Assembly (NCBI GenBank): GCA_028819235.1
Contig: JAPPMC010000134.1
Location: 1-64,000 of the forward strand
Source of the DNA: Bryobacterales bacterium
GTDB taxonomy: Bacteria > Acidobacteriota > Terriglobia > Bryobacterales > UBA6623
Reading direction: 5' to 3'
Length of the DNA stretch: 64,000 nucleotides
In this document: positions 45,014 through 54,738 of the stretch, piece by piece
Position numbering within the stretch: the first letter of the stretch is position 1
How the letters are laid out: each line of letters begins with the position of its first letter
The notes under the pieces: generated by a model
What the model was told of the DNA's origin: nothing
What the model saw: the letters and a program-made list of their open reading frames with translations, nothing else
The model's database searches: none
Made by a program: the position numbers and the translations under genes

Positions 45014-45826
45014 ATGAATTTCGGATTCCTGACGAGGGGATGCATGCTGGCTCTTTGGCTGGCTGCGGCCATCCTGGGCCAAGGGACGCGGCAGGTCCTG
45101 ATCCTCGACGACGGGACTGAGATCGCGGTCCGCGAGTACGAGGTTGGCGACGATCGCGTGCGGTACTTCAGCACGGCAAGGGGCCAATGGGAGGAAGTGC
45201 CGACCACAATCGTGGACTTGGAACGAACCGACGAGCGCAACCGGAGCGCCCAAGCGGAACTCGACCGCAATCAGGAGGAACTCCGGCGCGAGAGGGCCGC
45301 CGAACGGAGGGCCCGCACGGAACTGCACTCCGTGCCGCTAGATGACGGGGTCTACTATCTGGGGGCGGGGGGCCTCGTCTCACTAGAGCAGGTCTTCCTC
45401 AAGCTGGACCGGAGCGCGGGTCGGACCGCGCTGAATGTGATCGCACCCGTCCCGGTGATCACGGGCAAGCGGACGCTGTCCATTGAGGGCCTCGATGCTG
45501 GGACGGTCGCCACCAACGAGCGCCCGATCTTCTACCTGAGGCTGGACAGCTTCGCTCGATTCGGGATCTCGCGCCTGAAGCCCGAGCCGAAAAAGAACAG
45601 GCGGGTAGTCCAGCAGATCTATACGGTTCCAAGAACCGAAGAACAGGCCGAGGCCCAAGAGGACGTCGAAGTGTTCCGTCAGCAGCTGGCCCCGCTGGTC
45701 TACAAGGTCTGGCCCGTAGAGCCGCTCGAGCCGGGGGAATACGCGGTCGTGGACTACACGCCGGGAAAGTCCGACCTGCGGGTATGGGACTTCTCCTACC
45801 GCCGTGGCGGGACCTCTGAGAAGTAG
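45014..45826 (+). CDS. Hypothetical secreted protein with short coiled coil
   Basis: A 270-residue protein with a Sec signal (MLALWLAAAILGQG). The mature part begins with a small beta motif (RQVLILDDGTEIAVREYEV) resembling a surface-exposed strand pair, then a charged helix (RNRSAQAELDRNQEELRRERAAERRAR) likely to coil, then a beta-rich body. I recognise no named family. A GGGGAAG-type ribosome-binding site precedes the ATG. Its stop is five bases before the membrane-fusion gene, so the two are probably co-transcribed. Confidence 0.7.
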   Translation: MNFGFLTRGCMLALWLAAAILGQGTRQVLILDDGTEIAVREYEVGDDRVRYFSTARGQWEEVPTTIVDLERTDERNRSAQAELDRNQEELRRERAAERRARTELHSVPLDDGVYYLGAGGLVSLEQVFLKLDRSAGRTALNVIAPVPVITGKRTLSIEGLDAGTVATNERPIFYLRLDSFARFGISRLKPEPKKNRRVVQQIYTVPRTEEQAEAQEDVEVFRQQLAPLVYKVWPVEPLEPGEYAVVDYTPGKSDLRVWDFSYRRGGTSEK

Positions 45827-45831
45827 CAGGC

Positions 45832-47052
45832 ATGCGCGCCGCGAGGTCCGCGAATCTGTTGGCGCTGGCCGTGGCACTTGCGGCTGGCTGCGGCGGCGAG
45901 CCGCAAGTCCTCGACGCGCGCAGGCCGGAGATCAGAGACATTGAGGTGGCCGTGACCACCGACGGGCGAATCGAGGCGACCAGCGCAGTGGCGCTGCACT
46001 CTCCCCTGCCGGGCCGAGTGGAACACATCGGCCCGCAGCTCGGAGAGAGTGTGTCCAAGGGCCAAGAAGTACTCCGCATTGCCGATTCCGGCCAAGAGTC
46101 GGCGCACGACGAGGCGACCGCTCGGCTGGAGACCGCCAAGGCACGCCTGACGCGCTTCGACGCGGTTCAGGGCCCGACCGAGGCAGCTGATCTGCAGGCC
46201 CGGCGCAGGAAGCTGGCAGGAGCATTGAGGGCCGCGGTCGAGGAAGGTTCGCGATCTCGGCGGTTGCTGGCCCTAGATGCGGTGCCTCGCGCCGAGCTCG
46301 AAGCGGGCGACCGTTTGGTCCACGACCTCCAAGCTGAGATTGAGGCGCTGGACGTGCGCCTCTCGGCTCCGCGAACCGTAGTGCAGCGAGCCGAGCTGGA
46401 GGCTGCCGTTTCGGTGGCGGCCGCGACGCTCGAAGCGGCCGCGCGCGCCCTTCGAGATCTGTCCGTCCGAGCGCCTGCGGCGGGTCGCGTGTACTCCATT
46501 GCGGTCGAGGAAGGCGACTTCGTCGAGGCAGGCGCGTTGCTCGCTCGCCTAGGCTCTACAACCGAGGTGCGCGCGCGAGTGCACATTGACGAACCGGATC
46601 TGGGCGCCGTGCGATTGGGAGTGGCCGCGACCCTAACGGCGGACGCGTACCCTGATCGCGAATGGGTATGCATCGTGGAGGGCCTCCCTACCGAGGTCGT
46701 CGATGCCGGTCCTCGCCGCGTTGGCGAGGCGCAGTGCACGGCGGAGAATTCGGATGGCGTGCTGCTGCCGGGCCTTGCGGTCGGCGTCCGGATAGTGGTC
46801 CAGACGGCCGAGCGGGCCCTTAGCCTTCCTCGGGAGGCCATCGTGGGCAGTGGGTCGGGGGCCCATGTCTGGGCCTTGGAGGATGGGCTGCTAAGCCGCC
46901 GCGACGTCGACTTGGGAGCTGTCGGGCCCGCGCATGTTGAGATCCGCGGTGGCATCGACGCGTCCGACGTGGTCGTGATCCCAGCCGGCGCACAACTCCG
47001 GAGCGGACAGCGCGCCCGCGCCCGCTCCGTCCGAGGCCACAGCGGTGGTTAG
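45832..47052 (+). CDS. Efflux periplasmic adaptor (membrane fusion protein), lipoprotein
   Basis: A 406-residue HlyD/RND-type adaptor. The lipobox LAAGC marks a lipoprotein. The order is typical: a beta-barrel/lipoyl half (VALHSPLPGRVEHIGPQLGESVSKGQEVLRI), a long alpha-helical hairpin with Ala/Arg/Glu-rich helices (residues about 85-200), the returning lipoyl half (LSVRAPAAGRVYSIAVEEGDFVEAGALLARL) and a beta-barrel plus membrane-proximal domain. It would link an inner-membrane transporter to TolC. The matching FtsX-type permease and TolC-like gene lie about 9 kb away at 55.8-58.3 kb. It overlaps the next gene by 8 bases. Confidence 0.9.
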   Translation: MRAARSANLLALAVALAAGCGGEPQVLDARRPEIRDIEVAVTTDGRIEATSAVALHSPLPGRVEHIGPQLGESVSKGQEVLRIADSGQESAHDEATARLETAKARLTRFDAVQGPTEAADLQARRRKLAGALRAAVEEGSRSRRLLALDAVPRAELEAGDRLVHDLQAEIEALDVRLSAPRTVVQRAELEAAVSVAAATLEAAARALRDLSVRAPAAGRVYSIAVEEGDFVEAGALLARLGSTTEVRARVHIDEPDLGAVRLGVAATLTADAYPDREWVCIVEGLPTEVVDAGPRRVGEAQCTAENSDGVLLPGLAVGVRIVVQTAERALSLPREAIVGSGSGAHVWALEDGLLSRRDVDLGAVGPAHVEIRGGIDASDVVVIPAGAQLRSGQRARARSVRGHSGG

Positions 47053-47827
47053 GCCGATCGTCGCGCTGGCGATCTGCGGGACTCTCGTGGCTGCGGGCGC
47101 CTCCAATTTCGAGGAGGGTCTCCGGCACTACGCTGCCGAAGACTACCGCAAGGCGCAAGAAGCGTTCGAGGCGGCCCTTGAGGAGGCCCCCGACAGTTCG
47201 GAGCACAATCTGTGGCTGGGATTGGCGATCGGTCGGCGGCTTCAAACCATGTCCGCGATTCGCCGGCTAGGGGCGCTTCCGCTAGCGAGAAAGGTCAAGC
47301 GGCAGTTCGAGCGCGCCGTTGATCTGGACGGGGCGAACTTGGAGGCCTTGGACGCACTGTTGGGATTCCATCTGGAGGCCCCGCCCATGGTGGGCGGCAG
47401 CAAGGCGCGGGCTCGGGAGATCGCCGAACTGATTCGGAGAGAAGATCCCGTTCTGGGGGCCGTTGCCTCGGCGGCATGCCTCGAGGCCGCGGGCGAGTTC
47501 GGCGACGCTTCCGGCGAGCTGGTCCGGGCCCGAGAGCTCGCGCCGGACGACATCGGCCCTATCCTGGCCCAAGCTGCCTTCTCGGCGAGGAGGGGCGACC
47601 ACGCCGCCAGTGGCGAGCTCTTCGAACTGGCGTTCCGACTCGACGGCGACAACCCGTCGGTCTGGGTCACGGCAGCAAGGGCCTGGAGTGTGGCGGAGAG
47701 TCGGCAACTCGTGGAGAGGGCAGCAGGCTTGGCGAAGCGCTACTTGCAAACGCCCAAACCCGCTGCCAACGCTGAACCGTACTTCGAAGTCCGGGCGCTG
47801 CTCAGGAAGCTGCAGCGGGCCCTGTGA
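47045..47827 (+). CDS. Secreted TPR-repeat protein
   Basis: A 260-residue exported protein starting at GTG 47045 inside the adaptor gene. Its signal is short (PIVALAICGTLVAAGAS). The mature part contains tetratricopeptide repeats (NFEEGLRHYAAEDYRKAQEAFEAALEEAP, then less regular helices). The role is protein-protein interaction in the periplasm, perhaps with the adaptor. Another TPR lipoprotein is encoded at 58.3 kb beside the permease and TolC-like genes, so each half of this split efflux set has its own TPR protein. Confidence 0.78.
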   Translation: MVRPIVALAICGTLVAAGASNFEEGLRHYAAEDYRKAQEAFEAALEEAPDSSEHNLWLGLAIGRRLQTMSAIRRLGALPLARKVKRQFERAVDLDGANLEALDALLGFHLEAPPMVGGSKARAREIAELIRREDPVLGAVASAACLEAAGEFGDASGELVRARELAPDDIGPILAQAAFSARRGDHAASGELFELAFRLDGDNPSVWVTAARAWSVAESRQLVERAAGLAKRYLQTPKPAANAEPYFEVRALLRKLQRAL

Positions 47828-47979
47828 GCGCCAAGCCCGGACGGGTTCTCCTAGGGCTGGGATTGCCGCTCGGCGCTTGATATGCTGAATATGGTGGGCT
47901 TGAGGGCGCAAAGGCGCTTGGTTCACAGTTGTCTAGTGAGGGGCTTAACAGTCTTGCCCCCAAGGGAAAGGAGTAAATT

Positions 47980-50900
47980 GTGAAGAGATTCCTGTACCCC
48001 ACGGGACTGGCGGTCTTGCTCGGGGTATTTCTGCTGGCCACGCCGGCCATGGCCCAGCGCGACATGGGGACGCTGCTGGGCAGTGTCACCGATCCGTCCG
48101 GCGCCGCGATTCCCGGGGCCACGATCACCATTACGGAGGAAGCGACCGGCGTTACCGACACCGTCGAGTCGGACGTCATTGGGAACTATATCCGCCCGCT
48201 CATCAAGCCAGGGGTCTACACGATTGCTTGCGAGTCGCCGGGTTTCAAGAGGTCCGTCCAGACTGGCGTCATCCTGCAGTCGGCGGGCCGCGTCCAGGCT
48301 AACTTCATCCTCGAGATCGGTGAAGTCACGGAGACTATCGAGGTCTCGGCGGCACCACCCGCGCTCCAGACAGAGTCCACCCAGATGGGGGGCACGCTGG
48401 AGAACCGGCAGACCAGTGAGTTGCCGCTTGGCGGCCAGCGTCGCTTCGCGTTCTTGGCGCGGACCGTGCCGGCGGTCGTTCCCGCTGAGCCCGGGGCTCG
48501 AGATGCGGCCGGCGGTGGTTTCTCCGCCAACGGCGTTCGCTCGAACGGTCAGAACAACTTCTTGCTGAATGGTGTTGACAACAACGTCAACGTGATCGAC
48601 TTCATCAACCAGACCGCGTACGTCGTCGGGCCTTCGGTAGAGGCGATCGGCGAGATGCAGATCCTGACCAATGGGTACAACGCTGAGTATGGGCGCGCGG
48701 CCGGCGGGGTCGTCAACGTCACGATCAAGTCTGGGACCAACGAGATCCACGGCACCCTTTTCGAGTTCCTGCAGAACACAAAGGCCAACGCGAATACGTG
48801 GGAACTGAACAGGAACGGCAACCCCAGGCAGCCCTACAAGCAGAACCAGTTCGGTGCCGCTGTGGGTGGCCCGATCGCGAGGAACCGGACCTTCTGGTTC
48901 GCGGACTATCAGGGAACTCTGATCCGTGACGGGAGCCTTTCCAGCACTCTGACCGTTCCCGCCCCAGGCATGGCGCAGGGAGATTTCTCAACAGTCTTGC
49001 GGCCTTCCGATGTTCTCGGCCAAGACGTCCTTGGGCGGAATGTGGTGCGCGGGCAGATTTTCGACCGCGACACCCAGCGCGAGATGGACGGGACGGTCAT
49101 ACGAGATCCATTCCCCAACAACATGGTTCCGGCGTCCCGGTTCGACCCCATCGCATCGAACCTCATCGGCCAGTACCCGTCCGAGAACCAGAACCTCACG
49201 GCGCCCGGCCAGCGGCCCGGCGGAAACTACTTCACCGCTCGCAATGCGACGCGCGATGTTCACCAGTGGGACGTTCGGGTCGACCACCGCATCTCGGACA
49301 ACGACAGCCTGTTCGGCAGCATTAGCTGGATTGACGAGCAGAAATTCCAGACGCCGCCGCTGCCAGGCGACCTGGACGCCGGAGGATTCCTCGGCGAGAC
49401 CGAGGAGAACCTGAGCCGCGCGGCGATGCTGAGCTACACGAAGATCTGGTCTCCGTCTCTGATCACCGAGTCTCGCGTCGCCTACTCGCGGCTCATCACC
49501 ACAAGAGTGCAGAGCAACGCGGACGCTGACTCGTTCTCCGCGCTTGGCTTTGGCGGGCTGAATCCGTTCACGACGAACAACGGCGGCATGATGCGCCTCG
49601 GACCTCAGGGCTACAGCACGGTTGGCGGGTCTGAATGGCTTCCGACGCAGGAATACAACAATGTTTGGGACTTCATCCAGAACGTTTCTTGGAACAAGGG
49701 CGCACATGCGATCAAGTTCGGCGCCGAGTACAGGCCAATCGGATTCCCCTTCTTCCAGGTGCCCTCGCCGCGCGGCCGGATGGACTTCAACAGGGCGGAC
49801 TCCGACCAGGTCGGCTTCAACGACACCGGCGACGGCATGGCATCCTGGCTCTTGGGCGACGTGCACTGGGCCCGCATCACCACTGCGAATTTCATCTCGT
49901 CGTTCAAGGATGCGTACTCGTTCTTCGTCCAGGACGACTGGAAGGTCAGCTCGAAGCTGACGGTGAACCTTGGCGTGCGGTACGAGCTCACAACGCCGAT
50001 CGGCGAGAAGTTTGGCCGGCAGGCCCACTTGGACGTGTTCGGCGCTGACCACAGCGAGCCCACGCTGGTGATCCCCCAAGGCAAGGACCAGGACGCGCCG
50101 CTGCCGCCGAACTTCGCGACGGACTACCCGAATATCAGTGTCTCTCGAGGCGTCACCTCGTTGTACCTGAGGGATTGGGACCGGACAAACCTCGCACCAC
50201 GGATCGGCTTCGCTTACGAGGTCATGCCGGGTACCGTGATCAGGGCTGGATACGGAATCTTCTACGGTGCCGAGGAGAACGAGGGCGGCAATCCCAACCG
50301 CGGGGAGAACGTGCCATTCAATCAGGAGACAAGATTCGTGAAGGACCGCGGCTCGGACCGCAACCCCTTTGTCAGGAAATTCTCCGATGGGTTTCCTGTT
50401 GACGCATTCTCCCTTCCCGCGCCTATCTCCTTCCGCTCGGTCTACACGCAGCGCCGCTGGCCCTTGGTGAACAAGTGGAACTTCAACGTGCAGCGGGACT
50501 TGGGTTGGAACTCAGTTCTTGAGCTCGCCTACATTGGCTCGAAGGGCAACCGGCTGACAGACAACTACAACGGCAATCCCCTGGTGAACGATCCTCGTCC
50601 CAACATATCGGCGTTCAACCGCAGGCCTTTCAAGGACGTTGTGGGCAATGTGAACATCTCCTTCACCAACAGCAATGGTCGCTCATCGTACAACGCTTTC
50701 ACAGCGAAGCTCGACAAGCGCTACTCAGACGGACTCGGATTCCTTGCCGCGTACACGTGGGGTCATGCGCTTGCAGACACAGGAACGACGCTATCCGGGG
50801 GACCCGGAAATCGCACGCCGCACCAGTATCTCGAGTACGCGCACGCCAGCTTTGATGTCCGGCATCGCTTCGTACTTAGCGGAAACTGGAACCTGCCGAC

Positions 50901-51390
50901 TCCGGCGCAGTTGAGCGGCCCGGCTCGAATGCTCATCGGCGGCTGGCAGCTGAATGGCATTCTCACCCTTCAGACCGGCAACTACTTCAACGTCGGCACG
51001 AATCGAGCCATATGTTCGTGCAGCGGCACTACGCGTCCGGATCCCGTTTCGGGGCGCGATCCAAATTCGGCTCCCTCTGGTGGGCGGAGCCCGGACGAGT
51101 GGTTTGACACATCTGCGGTGCAAGATCCCGCACCAGGAACCTTCGGCGCGCTCGGAAACTACTCGAACATCGGCCCGCCGACCAACACAGTGGACCTTTC
51201 CCTGTTCAAGGACTTCCCGATCACTGAGAGTTCCAAGGTGCAATTCAGGATCGAGTCCTTCAACCTGACGAACACACCCCAGTTCAACCGTCCGAACTCG
51301 ACCCACGGCTCCGGCAACTTCGGCCGGATCTTCGGTACGCGTGCCGGGCTGAACCGGCAGTTCCAGTTCGCACTCCGGTTCATGTTCTGA
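47980..51390 (+). CDS. TonB-dependent receptor, Oar-like
   Basis: A 1136-residue outer-membrane receptor. AAAGGAG lies six bases before the GTG start. After the signal peptide (LAVLLGVFLLATPAMAQ) comes a carboxypeptidase-regulatory-like domain (GTLLGSVTDPSGAAIPGATITI), a plug (NNFLLNGVDNNVNV, NGYNAEYGRAAGGVVNV) and a long barrel ending LNRQFQFALRFMF. The aromatic last residue is typical of outer-membrane barrels. This domain plan is abundant in Acidobacteriota genomes and supports the taxonomic call. The cargo is unknown; oligosaccharide or peptide uptake is usual for such large members. Confidence 0.94.
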   Translation: MKRFLYPTGLAVLLGVFLLATPAMAQRDMGTLLGSVTDPSGAAIPGATITITEEATGVTDTVESDVIGNYIRPLIKPGVYTIACESPGFKRSVQTGVILQSAGRVQANFILEIGEVTETIEVSAAPPALQTESTQMGGTLENRQTSELPLGGQRRFAFLARTVPAVVPAEPGARDAAGGGFSANGVRSNGQNNFLLNGVDNNVNVIDFINQTAYVVGPSVEAIGEMQILTNGYNAEYGRAAGGVVNVTIKSGTNEIHGTLFEFLQNTKANANTWELNRNGNPRQPYKQNQFGAAVGGPIARNRTFWFADYQGTLIRDGSLSSTLTVPAPGMAQGDFSTVLRPSDVLGQDVLGRNVVRGQIFDRDTQREMDGTVIRDPFPNNMVPASRFDPIASNLIGQYPSENQNLTAPGQRPGGNYFTARNATRDVHQWDVRVDHRISDNDSLFGSISWIDEQKFQTPPLPGDLDAGGFLGETEENLSRAAMLSYTKIWSPSLITESRVAYSRLITTRVQSNADADSFSALGFGGLNPFTTNNGGMMRLGPQGYSTVGGSEWLPTQEYNNVWDFIQNVSWNKGAHAIKFGAEYRPIGFPFFQVPSPRGRMDFNRADSDQVGFNDTGDGMASWLLGDVHWARITTANFISSFKDAYSFFVQDDWKVSSKLTVNLGVRYELTTPIGEKFGRQAHLDVFGADHSEPTLVIPQGKDQDAPLPPNFATDYPNISVSRGVTSLYLRDWDRTNLAPRIGFAYEVMPGTVIRAGYGIFYGAEENEGGNPNRGENVPFNQETRFVKDRGSDRNPFVRKFSDGFPVDAFSLPAPISFRSVYTQRRWPLVNKWNFNVQRDLGWNSVLELAYIGSKGNRLTDNYNGNPLVNDPRPNISAFNRRPFKDVVGNVNISFTNSNGRSSYNAFTAKLDKRYSDGLGFLAAYTWGHALADTGTTLSGGPGNRTPHQYLEYAHASFDVRHRFVLSGNWNLPTPAQLSGPARMLIGGWQLNGILTLQTGNYFNVGTNRAICSCSGTTRPDPVSGRDPNSAPSGGRSPDEWFDTSAVQDPAPGTFGALGNYSNIGPPTNTVDLSLFKDFPITESSKVQFRIESFNLTNTPQFNRPNSTHGSGNFGRIFGTRAGLNRQFQFALRFMF

Positions 51391-51932
51391 TCGGGCAGAC
51401 TGCCTTCCTCTGGGCCTCCGTCCTCCGGGACGGGGGCCCTTGTTGTTGACCGCCCTGCCGCCCGTCGGGTGGGTGTGACGGCTGCGGCAGCGTCCGCTAG
51501 CTACGCGCTGTCGGCGGTCCACACCGTGGCCAGAGCGGGGACTGGGTGGATCCCGGCCTGATCGTCTTGCAAGTTCTGGAAGGCGGCCTGAATCCGGCAG
51601 GTAAGGCGGTCAGAGGGCCGAGCCGGGACATTACGTCCGCACGCAAGGCCGCCCTGCACAGGCGAGGAGGATCTGGGTCTGGCGTCGGCCAGGCATCGGG
51701 TGCTGCAGACTTCACCAAGGGCCTGCGAAATCTGCCACTGTTCTGGCACGATAGCGCTGCGGGCACGTCTGTTGCCAGGCAGTGCCAGCGAGGAGCCGAC
51801 TGCCCGGTGCGGGCCGTTCCCGGTGTTGACGGCCATCCAGCATTCTTTGTCAGTGCCGTCTATGCTGTAGGAGAAGCCTTTTCTAGGAAAAACGAACAGA
51901 ACAGTTTCGATTTTCCTGTTTGAACTTGCGCC
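51391..51932. other. Intergenic region with terminator, no gene recognised
   Basis: About 540 bases. Apart from the terminator at 51412-51446 nothing is recognised; frames on both strands look like composition artefacts. Confidence 0.45.
51412..51446 (+). terminator. Rho-independent terminator after the Oar-like receptor
   Basis: Arms 51412-51423 and 51428-51439 pair at 11 of 12 positions (GC-rich) around a 4-base loop and are followed by TTGTTGTT. It begins 21 bases after the receptor's stop codon. Confidence 0.8.
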
Positions 51933-53087
51933 ATGATCCCACGGCCCCGTCACGAGTCAGACATCCGGCGCCTGCTAGGTCAGTTCCCGGTCGTGGGTCT
52001 CATAGGCGCGCGCCAAGTCGGCAAGACCACGCTGGCCCGTCGCCTGATTGCGCGAGAGCCGGGCCCGGTCGCTTCGTTCGACCTGGAAGACCCGACCGAC
52101 GCTGCCCGCTTCGCCGATCCGATGCTGGCTCTCCAGGATCTGGAAGGGCTCGTCGTCATTGACGAGGTCCAGCACTGCGAGGGGCTCTTCCGGGTCCTGA
52201 GGGTGCTTGTGGACCGACCGGGAAGGCGGGCCCGATTCCTGGTACTCGGCAGCGCCGGGCCGGACCTTCTTCGGCAATCCTCGGAATCGCTTGCCGGACG
52301 GATCGCCTACCATGAGCTGACCCCGCTTTCCGTCGACGAGACCGCCTCTGTGGGGTTGGACCGATTGTGGCTGCGGGGCGGATTCCCGCGCTCGCTCCTC
52401 GCGAGTGACGAATCCGCGAGCGCGGCTTGGCGCAAGGCGTTCGTGCGCACTTTCTTGGAGCGGGACCTGCCGCAGCTTGGCATCAGTGTCCCGGCGTCCA
52501 CGATGCGGCGGTTCTGGACGATGCTGGCGCACTATCACGGCAACCGCTGGAAGGCTGCGGAACTGGCGCGCTCGCTTGGGCTGAGCGCCCCCACGGTGAA
52601 CCGCTACTTGGAGGCGCTGGTCGATGCGCTCGTTGTGCGCAGGCTAACTCCTTGGTTCGAGAATCTGAAGAAGCGCCAGGTAAGGTCACCGAGGGTTTAC
52701 TTGAGCGACACGGGGCTGCTACACACGCTGCTTGGAATCCGGAGCGAGTCGGCGCTGCTGGGCCACCCTAAGTGCGGCGCGTCCTGGGAAGGCTTCGCGA
52801 TGCAAGAGGTCGTTAGGCTCCTCGCTGCCGACTGGGAGGACTGTCACTACTGGGCGACCCACGGCGGAGCAGAGATCGACCTGCTGGTCTTCGACGGCAG
52901 CCGTCGACTCGGCTTCGAATTCAAGAGGACCAGTGCTCCGAGGATGACGCGCTCGATTCATTCGGCACTGGCCGATCTTCGGCTCCACCGAATCACTGTC
53001 CTGTTTCCCGGCGACAGGCGATTTCGGCTCCACGAGCGTGTTGAAGCGGTTGGTCTGGCAGTCGCCTGCTCCCAGGGATTGGAATGA
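51933..53087 (+). CDS. AAA ATPase with DUF4143 domain
   Basis: A 384-residue cytoplasmic ATPase of the AAA_14/DUF4143 family. Walker A is GARQVGKTT (residues 25-33); Walker B is LVVIDEVQ near residue 72; sensor-like VLGSAGPDLL follows. The middle has a helix-turn-helix-like region (AAELARSLGLSAPTVNRYLEAL) and the C-terminal DUF4143 part has a nuclease-like core (HGGAEIDLLV and the later GFEFKRTSAPRM). The family is widespread, often horizontally transferred, with no agreed role. Single gene; the ATG at 51933 has no obvious ribosome-binding site. Confidence 0.93.
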   Translation: MIPRPRHESDIRRLLGQFPVVGLIGARQVGKTTLARRLIAREPGPVASFDLEDPTDAARFADPMLALQDLEGLVVIDEVQHCEGLFRVLRVLVDRPGRRARFLVLGSAGPDLLRQSSESLAGRIAYHELTPLSVDETASVGLDRLWLRGGFPRSLLASDESASAAWRKAFVRTFLERDLPQLGISVPASTMRRFWTMLAHYHGNRWKAAELARSLGLSAPTVNRYLEALVDALVVRRLTPWFENLKKRQVRSPRVYLSDTGLLHTLLGIRSESALLGHPKCGASWEGFAMQEVVRLLAADWEDCHYWATHGGAEIDLLVFDGSRRLGFEFKRTSAPRMTRSIHSALADLRLHRITVLFPGDRRFRLHERVEAVGLAVACSQGLE

Positions 53088-53382
53088 TCGCCGGGAGGTG
53101 TCGTCCATCGGGGAGGGTCGGCGGACTTGGACATGCTGTGGGGAGATTGCGGAACGGAGGAACTAATTCGAAGACCGGCAGGATGGTGCAAGTTGTGCAT
53201 CCACGATCTCCTCGGCTGATGTCGCTGACGGTGCGGGACTGGGCACCGATCCGAGGATTCCTGCGCGCTGTGTCACGAATGCAGACGACCTGAGTCTGCC
53301 GCATCCGGAGAGTCGTCCTTGCAATGCTTCTCCAGTCCGACATTGAGCGCTCTGAGTCCGACCAGCTCGAAACGGGCGGAGC

Positions 53383-54738
53383 TCAGACGGTAGAAGGCGT
53401 AGGGTGCACCCACGGGCTCCGATAGGGCCGCGCGAGCTTGGCCGCAGCTTCGGGATCATTCGGCACAGTCCCGGTCCCCTCGTCCCAGCGCACGGACCGC
53501 CCCAGGTCCATCGAGACGTTCGCCAGAATGCAGCAGGCCGTCGAAATGTGCCCTTGCTCAATGTCGGCCACCGGATCCCGGCGGTGGTCGATTGCCGACA
53601 GGAAGTCTCTCATGTGGGCGCGCAGCACGGGGAACTCGTGCGGCCCCAGCCTTGACTCGACGGAGTCGACCTGATCGATCTCATACCTCTCCATTTCCGT
53701 GACCGCGTCTCGACGAATGGCCTTCGAGTTCTTGTCGACCGGTATGAACTCCCACTTCGTCGTCGACCCCTTGAAAAGGCCCTTCTCGCCGTAGATGAAG
53801 TAGGCCCATGGGTAGCCCGGGTATACCGGGCTGCCCCAATTGCGATGAGTCCAGACGACGTTGAGGTCCGGGAAAGAGAACGTTGCTGTCTGGGTGTCCG
53901 GAGTGTTTGCCTTGCTGTCCTTGTCCACGAAGATCCCGCCGGTGGAATGGATGACGGACGGCCAGCCCAAGTTCAGTGTCCAGCGCACCAGGTCCAGCAT
54001 GTGGATGCACATGTCCCCGATCACGCCGTTGCCGTACTCCATGAAATAGCGCCAACGCCGAGGATGCGTCCACTGGCAGAACGGTCGCATCGGGGCCGGG
54101 CCGGTCCACATCTCGTAATCGAGATGTGGGGGCGGATCGGTGTCGGGAGGATTTCCACGAGGGCTCCGGTAGATATAGCAGCAGACCTCCGCGTGCGAGA
54201 TCTTGCCAAGCATCCCGCTCTGGATGCGGTCCCGCGCCTCGATCAAGTGCGGGGCAGACCGACGCTGTGTGCCGACTTGGCACACTCGACCGTACTTCCG
54301 CGCAGCTGCGACCATCGCTTGGCCTTCGACGACATCTGCAGAGATGGGCTTCTGAACATAAACATCAGCGCCAGCCTTCATGGCGGCGATGGCCGGCAGG
54401 CAGTGCCAGTGGTCGGGCGTCGCCACTTCCACGATGTCCGGCTGCTCTTGGCGCAGCATCTCCCGGTAGTCGACGTACGCTCTTGGAGCCTTGCCCGACC
54501 TGTGCCTGCCAGCAGCGGTGACTACGTCGGCCGCCAAGCTGTTGGAATCTGGGTCGCAGAGCGCAACGATCTCAACATCGCCTACCTGCACGAGACGGAA
54601 CAGGTCGTTCTTGCCATACCACCCGGAGCCGATCAGCGCGACGCGTCGGGGTGGATTCGCCGCTCTTGTCCCCACCAGAGGTAGGCCGGCCGCAGCCGTG
54701 GCGATGAGAGTGCGCCGGTTTAGGGAGACGCTGGACAT
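53383..54738 (-). CDS. Gfo/Idh/MocA-family oxidoreductase, exported
   Basis: A 451-residue sugar oxidoreductase-like protein. The N-terminus (LNRRTLIATAAAGLPLVG) is a twin-arginine-like signal. The NAD(P) loop is VALIGSGWYGKND, and the family motif YVQKPISADV carries Gln in place of the usual Glu before Lys-Pro. Other landmarks are VATPDHWHCLPAI and GNGVIGDMCIHMLDLVRWTL with the conserved His/Asp region. A weak GGGAAG ribosome-binding site precedes the start. It is a different branch from the protein at 22-23 kb. Substrate unknown. Confidence 0.92.
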   Translation of the reverse strand: MSSVSLNRRTLIATAAAGLPLVGTRAANPPRRVALIGSGWYGKNDLFRLVQVGDVEIVALCDPDSNSLAADVVTAAGRHRSGKAPRAYVDYREMLRQEQPDIVEVATPDHWHCLPAIAAMKAGADVYVQKPISADVVEGQAMVAAARKYGRVCQVGTQRRSAPHLIEARDRIQSGMLGKISHAEVCCYIYRSPRGNPPDTDPPPHLDYEMWTGPAPMRPFCQWTHPRRWRYFMEYGNGVIGDMCIHMLDLVRWTLNLGWPSVIHSTGGIFVDKDSKANTPDTQTATFSFPDLNVVWTHRNWGSPVYPGYPWAYFIYGEKGLFKGSTTKWEFIPVDKNSKAIRRDAVTEMERYEIDQVDSVESRLGPHEFPVLRAHMRDFLSAIDHRRDPVADIEQGHISTACCILANVSMDLGRSVRWDEGTGTVPNDPEAAAKLARPYRSPWVHPTPSTV